Shown here one piece after another: positions 61,506 to 64,000 of a DNA stretch of 64,000 bases. The position numbers and the translations under genes are program-made. Where the stretch lies: contig NZ_LMLP01000021.1 in NCBI RefSeq assembly GCF_001421965.1, positions 1-64,000 of the forward strand, read 5' to 3'. Numbering within the stretch: the stretch's first letter is position 1; the number at the start of each line of letters is the position of its first letter. The stretch is from Sphingomonas sp. Leaf67 (GTDB lineage Bacteria; Pseudomonadota; Alphaproteobacteria; Sphingomonadales; Sphingomonadaceae). The notes under the pieces are model-generated. The model was not told where the DNA came from. It ran no database searches and worked only from the letters and a program-made list of their open reading frames with translations.

Positions 61506-63092
61506 TCAATGCCGGAAGTGGCGCATCCCCGTAAACACCATCGCCAGCCCCGCGTCGTCTGCGGCCGCGATGACCTCTTCGTCGCGGATCGATCCGCCCG
61601 GCTGGATCACCGCCGTCGCACCCGCCTCGACCGCCGCCAGCAGCCCGTCGGCAAACGGGAAGAACGCATCCGACGCCACCGCCGAACCGATCGTCCGCGC
61701 TTGTGACCAACCGGCCTTGTCGGCGGCGTCCTTCGCCTTCCACGCGGCGATGCGCGCCGATTCCAGCCGGTTCATCTGTCCCGCGCCGATCCCTGCGGTG
61801 CTGCCGCCCCGGGCATAGACGATCGCGTTCGACTTGACGTGCTTGGCGACGGTCCATGCGAAGCGGCAATCGGCCAGTTCCTGTGTCGTCGGCTGACGCT
61901 TGGTCACGACCTTCAGCTCGACCTGATCGAGATTGCCGGCATCGCGCGACTGGACCAGCAGCCCGCCGGCTATCGTCTTGACGGTCAGCCCGCCGCGCGC
62001 CGGATCGGGCAGCTCGCCGGTCAGCAGCAGGCGGAGATTCTTCTTGGCGGCGAACACCGCCTTGGCCTCGTCATCGGCGTCGGGGGCGGCGACGACTTCG
62101 GTGAAGATGCCGCTGATCGCGCGCGCGGTCTCGCCGTCCAGCGGGCGATTGACGGCGATGATCCCGCCGAACGCCGACACGCTGTCGCAGGCAAGCGCCG
62201 CCTGATACGCCTCGATCAGCGTGTTGCCGGTCGCCACGCCACACGGATTGGCATGCTTGACGATAACCACGGTCGGCGGGCCGTCGCGGAATTCGCTGAC
62301 CAGCTCCAGCGCCGCATCGGCGTCGTTATAGTTGTTGTAGCTCAGCGCCTTGCCCTGCACCTGTTCGGCTTGGGCGATACCGCGCGCAGCCGGCCCGCGC
62401 GGGATATAGAGCGAGGCCGACTGGTGCGGGTTCTCGCCATAGCGCAGTTCTGCGCCACGGGTGAAGGCGAGGGGGAGCGTGTCGGGAAATGCCTGTCCCT
62501 GATCGGCGAAGGCGAACCACTGCGCGATCGCCGAGTCATAGGCGGCGGTCGCGGCATAGGCTTTCGCGGCGAACCGGCGACGCGTGGCGAGGCTGGTGCC
62601 GCCGTTCGCGTCCAGTTCGGCGATCAGCGCGGCATAGTCGGCGGGATCGGTGACGATCGCGACCGCATCATGGTTCTTCGCGGCCGACCGCACCATCGAA
62701 GGACCGCCGATATCGATATTCTCGATGATCGTGTCGCGGTCGGCGCCCTTGGCCACGGTCGCTTCGAACGGATAGAGATTGACGACGACGATATCGATCG
62801 CGCCGATGCCATGTTCCTGCATCGATGCGACATGCTCGGCATTGTCGCGCACCGCCAGCAACCCGCCATGGACGATCGGGTGCAGCGTCTTGACCCGGCC
62901 GTCCATCATTTCGGGAAAGCCGGTCAGGTCGGAAATGTCGCGGACGGTGAGGCCCGCATCGCGCAGCGCGGCGGCGGTCCCGCCGGTGGACACCAGTTCG
63001 ACACCATGGCGGCTGAGCGCGGTGGCGAGGTCGACGATGCCGCTCTTGTCGGAAACCGAAAGGAGCGCGCGCTGTGCGATGACATGATCCAT
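61506..63092 (-). CDS. purH: Bifunctional AICAR formyltransferase/IMP cyclohydrolase
   Basis: A 528-residue enzyme for the last two steps of IMP synthesis. The cyclohydrolase domain (1 to about 200) has [28 protein letters not shown] and [14 protein letters not shown]; the formyltransferase domain has [13 protein letters not shown] and the catalytic KHANPCGVA. Start ATG 63092; the longer open frame upstream is not conserved. Divergent from the SDR gene. Confidence 0.96.
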   Translation of the reverse strand: MDHVIAQRALLSVSDKSGIVDLATALSRHGVELVSTGGTAAALRDAGLTVRDISDLTGFPEMMDGRVKTLHPIVHGGLLAVRDNAEHVASMQEHGIGAIDIVVVNLYPFEATVAKGADRDTIIENIDIGGPSMVRSAAKNHDAVAIVTDPADYAALIAELDANGGTSLATRRRFAAKAYAATAAYDSAIAQWFAFADQGQAFPDTLPLAFTRGAELRYGENPHQSASLYIPRGPAARGIAQAEQVQGKALSYNNYNDADAALELVSEFRDGPPTVVIVKHANPCGVATGNTLIEAYQAALACDSVSAFGGIIAVNRPLDGETARAISGIFTEVVAAPDADDEAKAVFAAKKNLRLLLTGELPDPARGGLTVKTIAGGLLVQSRDAGNLDQVELKVVTKRQPTTQELADCRFAWTVAKHVKSNAIVYARGGSTAGIGAGQMNRLESARIAAWKAKDAADKAGWSQARTIGSAVASDAFFPFADGLLAAVEAGATAVIQPGGSIRDEEVIAAADDAGLAMVFTGMRHFRH

Positions 63093-63275
63093 GGGCGCGC
63101 CCTTTCGCGCGAATGGCGCGGCGGGGCAAGGGGGCGCGGGTTGCGACCTTTGGGTGGAAGGGGTAGGGTCCGTGCCATACGAACCGGAGTACGGAAGATG
63201 GTCCAGCAGTTCCGCTGAGTGCGACACGATCGGCGGCGAGATGCTGCCCATGACCCTCCATCACCGGAATACCCC

Positions 63276-64000
63276 ATGCAACGTCTGCAATCGAAAATCT
63301 GTGTCGTCACCGGCGCTGCGCGCGGGATCGGCTACGCCATTGCCACGCGCTTCCATGAAGAGCGCGGCGACGTCGTCCTGACCGATATCGACGAAGCCGC
63401 CGGCCGCGCCGCCGCCGATGCGATCGGCTGTCGCTTCCTACGCCTCGACGTTCGCGAGGAAGGGGACTGGGGGCGGTTGGCGCGCGAGGTTCCCGCCGTC
63501 GATGTCGTCGTCAACAACGCCGGCGTCACCGGGTTCGAAGGGGGGATGGTCGCGCACGACCCAGAACATGCGTCGCTGGCGGATTGGCAAGCGGTCCACC
63601 GCGTCAACCTCGACGGAACCTTCCTCGGCTGTCGCTACGCGATCGGCGCCATGAAGGTGGCGGGGTGCGGGTCGATCATCAATATCTCGTCGCGATCGGG
63701 GTTGGTCGGCATTCCCGGCGCAGCAGCCTATGCGTCGTCGAAAGCGGCGATCCGCAACCATAGCAAGAGCGTCGCGCTCTATTGTGCGCAACAAGGATGG
63801 CGCATCCGCTGCAATTCGATCCATCCGGCGGCGATCCTGACCCCGATCTGGGAACCGATGCTGGGCGATGGGCCGGACCGGGAGGCGCGGATGGCGGCAC
63901 TGGTCGCCGACACGCCGCTCAAACGCTTCGGCCTTCCACAAGAGGTCGCGGCAGTGGCGGCGATGCTGGCATCGGACGAAGCGACCTATATCACCGGGAC
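63276..64000 (+). CDS. SDR-family oxidoreductase, partial (cut by window end)
   Basis: The first 241 codons of a short-chain dehydrogenase; the frame is open to the window end. NAD(P)-binding [12 protein letters not shown] is at residues 13-24, [10 protein letters not shown] is the central motif, the catalytic Ser is in [12 protein letters not shown], and the YxxxK pair is in [18 protein letters not shown], with Asp after the second strand, suggests NAD over NADP. TYITG near the end is the usual C-terminal block, so only 10-20 residues are missing. Substrate unknown. Confidence 0.88.
   Translation, partial: MQRLQSKICVVTGAARGIGYAIATRFHEERGDVVLTDIDEAAGRAAADAIGCRFLRLDVREEGDWGRLAREVPAVDVVVNNAGVTGFEGGMVAHDPEHASLADWQAVHRVNLDGTFLGCRYAIGAMKVAGCGSIINISSRSGLVGIPGAAAYASSKAAIRNHSKSVALYCAQQGWRIRCNSIHPAAILTPIWEPMLGDGPDREARMAALVADTPLKRFGLPQEVAAVAAMLASDEATYITG

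Overview
The window looks like a chromosome segment of a sphingomonad (Alphaproteobacteria, order Sphingomonadales). It is GC-rich and strongly biased to G/C-ending codons, carries gene pairs typical of that group, and holds a complete RcGTA-type gene transfer agent (GTA) head-tail cluster. Nothing here is plasmid- or phage-replication-like; the assignment rests on protein recognition, not on a database search.

Layout. 1-1,660: an IS256-type element, itself decayed, sitting inside an IS1-type transposase remnant. 1,659-9,745: a PEBP-family protein, a patatin phospholipase, a tyrosine/homogentisate degradation block (Rieske protein, hmgA, hppD) with a LysR regulator and a perfect operator-like palindrome, then divergent malate synthase G. 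9,761-13,924: plsC, ydcF, ftsX and ftsE in one overlapping run, then a zinc-ribbon protein. 14,181-18,165: hisC-tyrA and a secreted CocE/NonD hydrolase. 18,359-26,154: ftsH, tilS, cpoB, a rodZ-like gene and ptsP, all on the minus strand (envelope, proteostasis and PTS-Ntr functions). 26,392-31,637: an XRE regulator, DUF6456, DUF2339, a GST and a variant dapF.

31,886-46,661 is the main accessory region. A two-gene cassette (MbcA/ParS-type antitoxin-like protein plus a 56-residue protein) is divergent from a full GTA cluster: small and large terminase, portal, g3.5-like gene, protease, capsid, g6-g8 connectors, tail tube, g10, tail chaperone, tape measure, then an enlarged g12, g13, g14, g15 and a DUF2793 protein. 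There is no integrase, repressor, replication or lysis gene, which argues for a domesticated GTA, not a prophage. The cluster has odd features: a textbook intrinsic terminator directly before the capsid gene, a capsid with almost no N-terminal delta domain, a large TIM-barrel-like region on g12 while g15 is short, a minus-strand gene between portal and g3.5, and palindromic repeats inserted between genes.

46,769-52,062: an OmpA-type porin with a clean terminator, a chromosomal aminoglycoside phosphotransferase, ygfZ, pyrC, an EipA/DUF1134 protein and tRNA-Ser(GCT), followed by an IS3-type remnant. 52,732-57,259 is a five-gene stressosome operon (rsbR, rsbS, rsbT, a combined RsbW-like/SpoIIE phosphatase and a hybrid histidine kinase whose N-terminus is another RsbT/W-like ATPase). 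It is a signalling relay with no sigma-B in sight. 57,490-64,000: a TonB fragment, nadB, a class A beta-lactamase-like hydrolase, a GH43 fragment, a HAD phosphatase, purH and an SDR gene cut by the window end.

Besides ordinary REP-like hairpins there are two dispersed repeat families. One is a near-perfect inverted repeat of about 80 bp in three copies; the other is an approximately 100-125 bp element in two copies.
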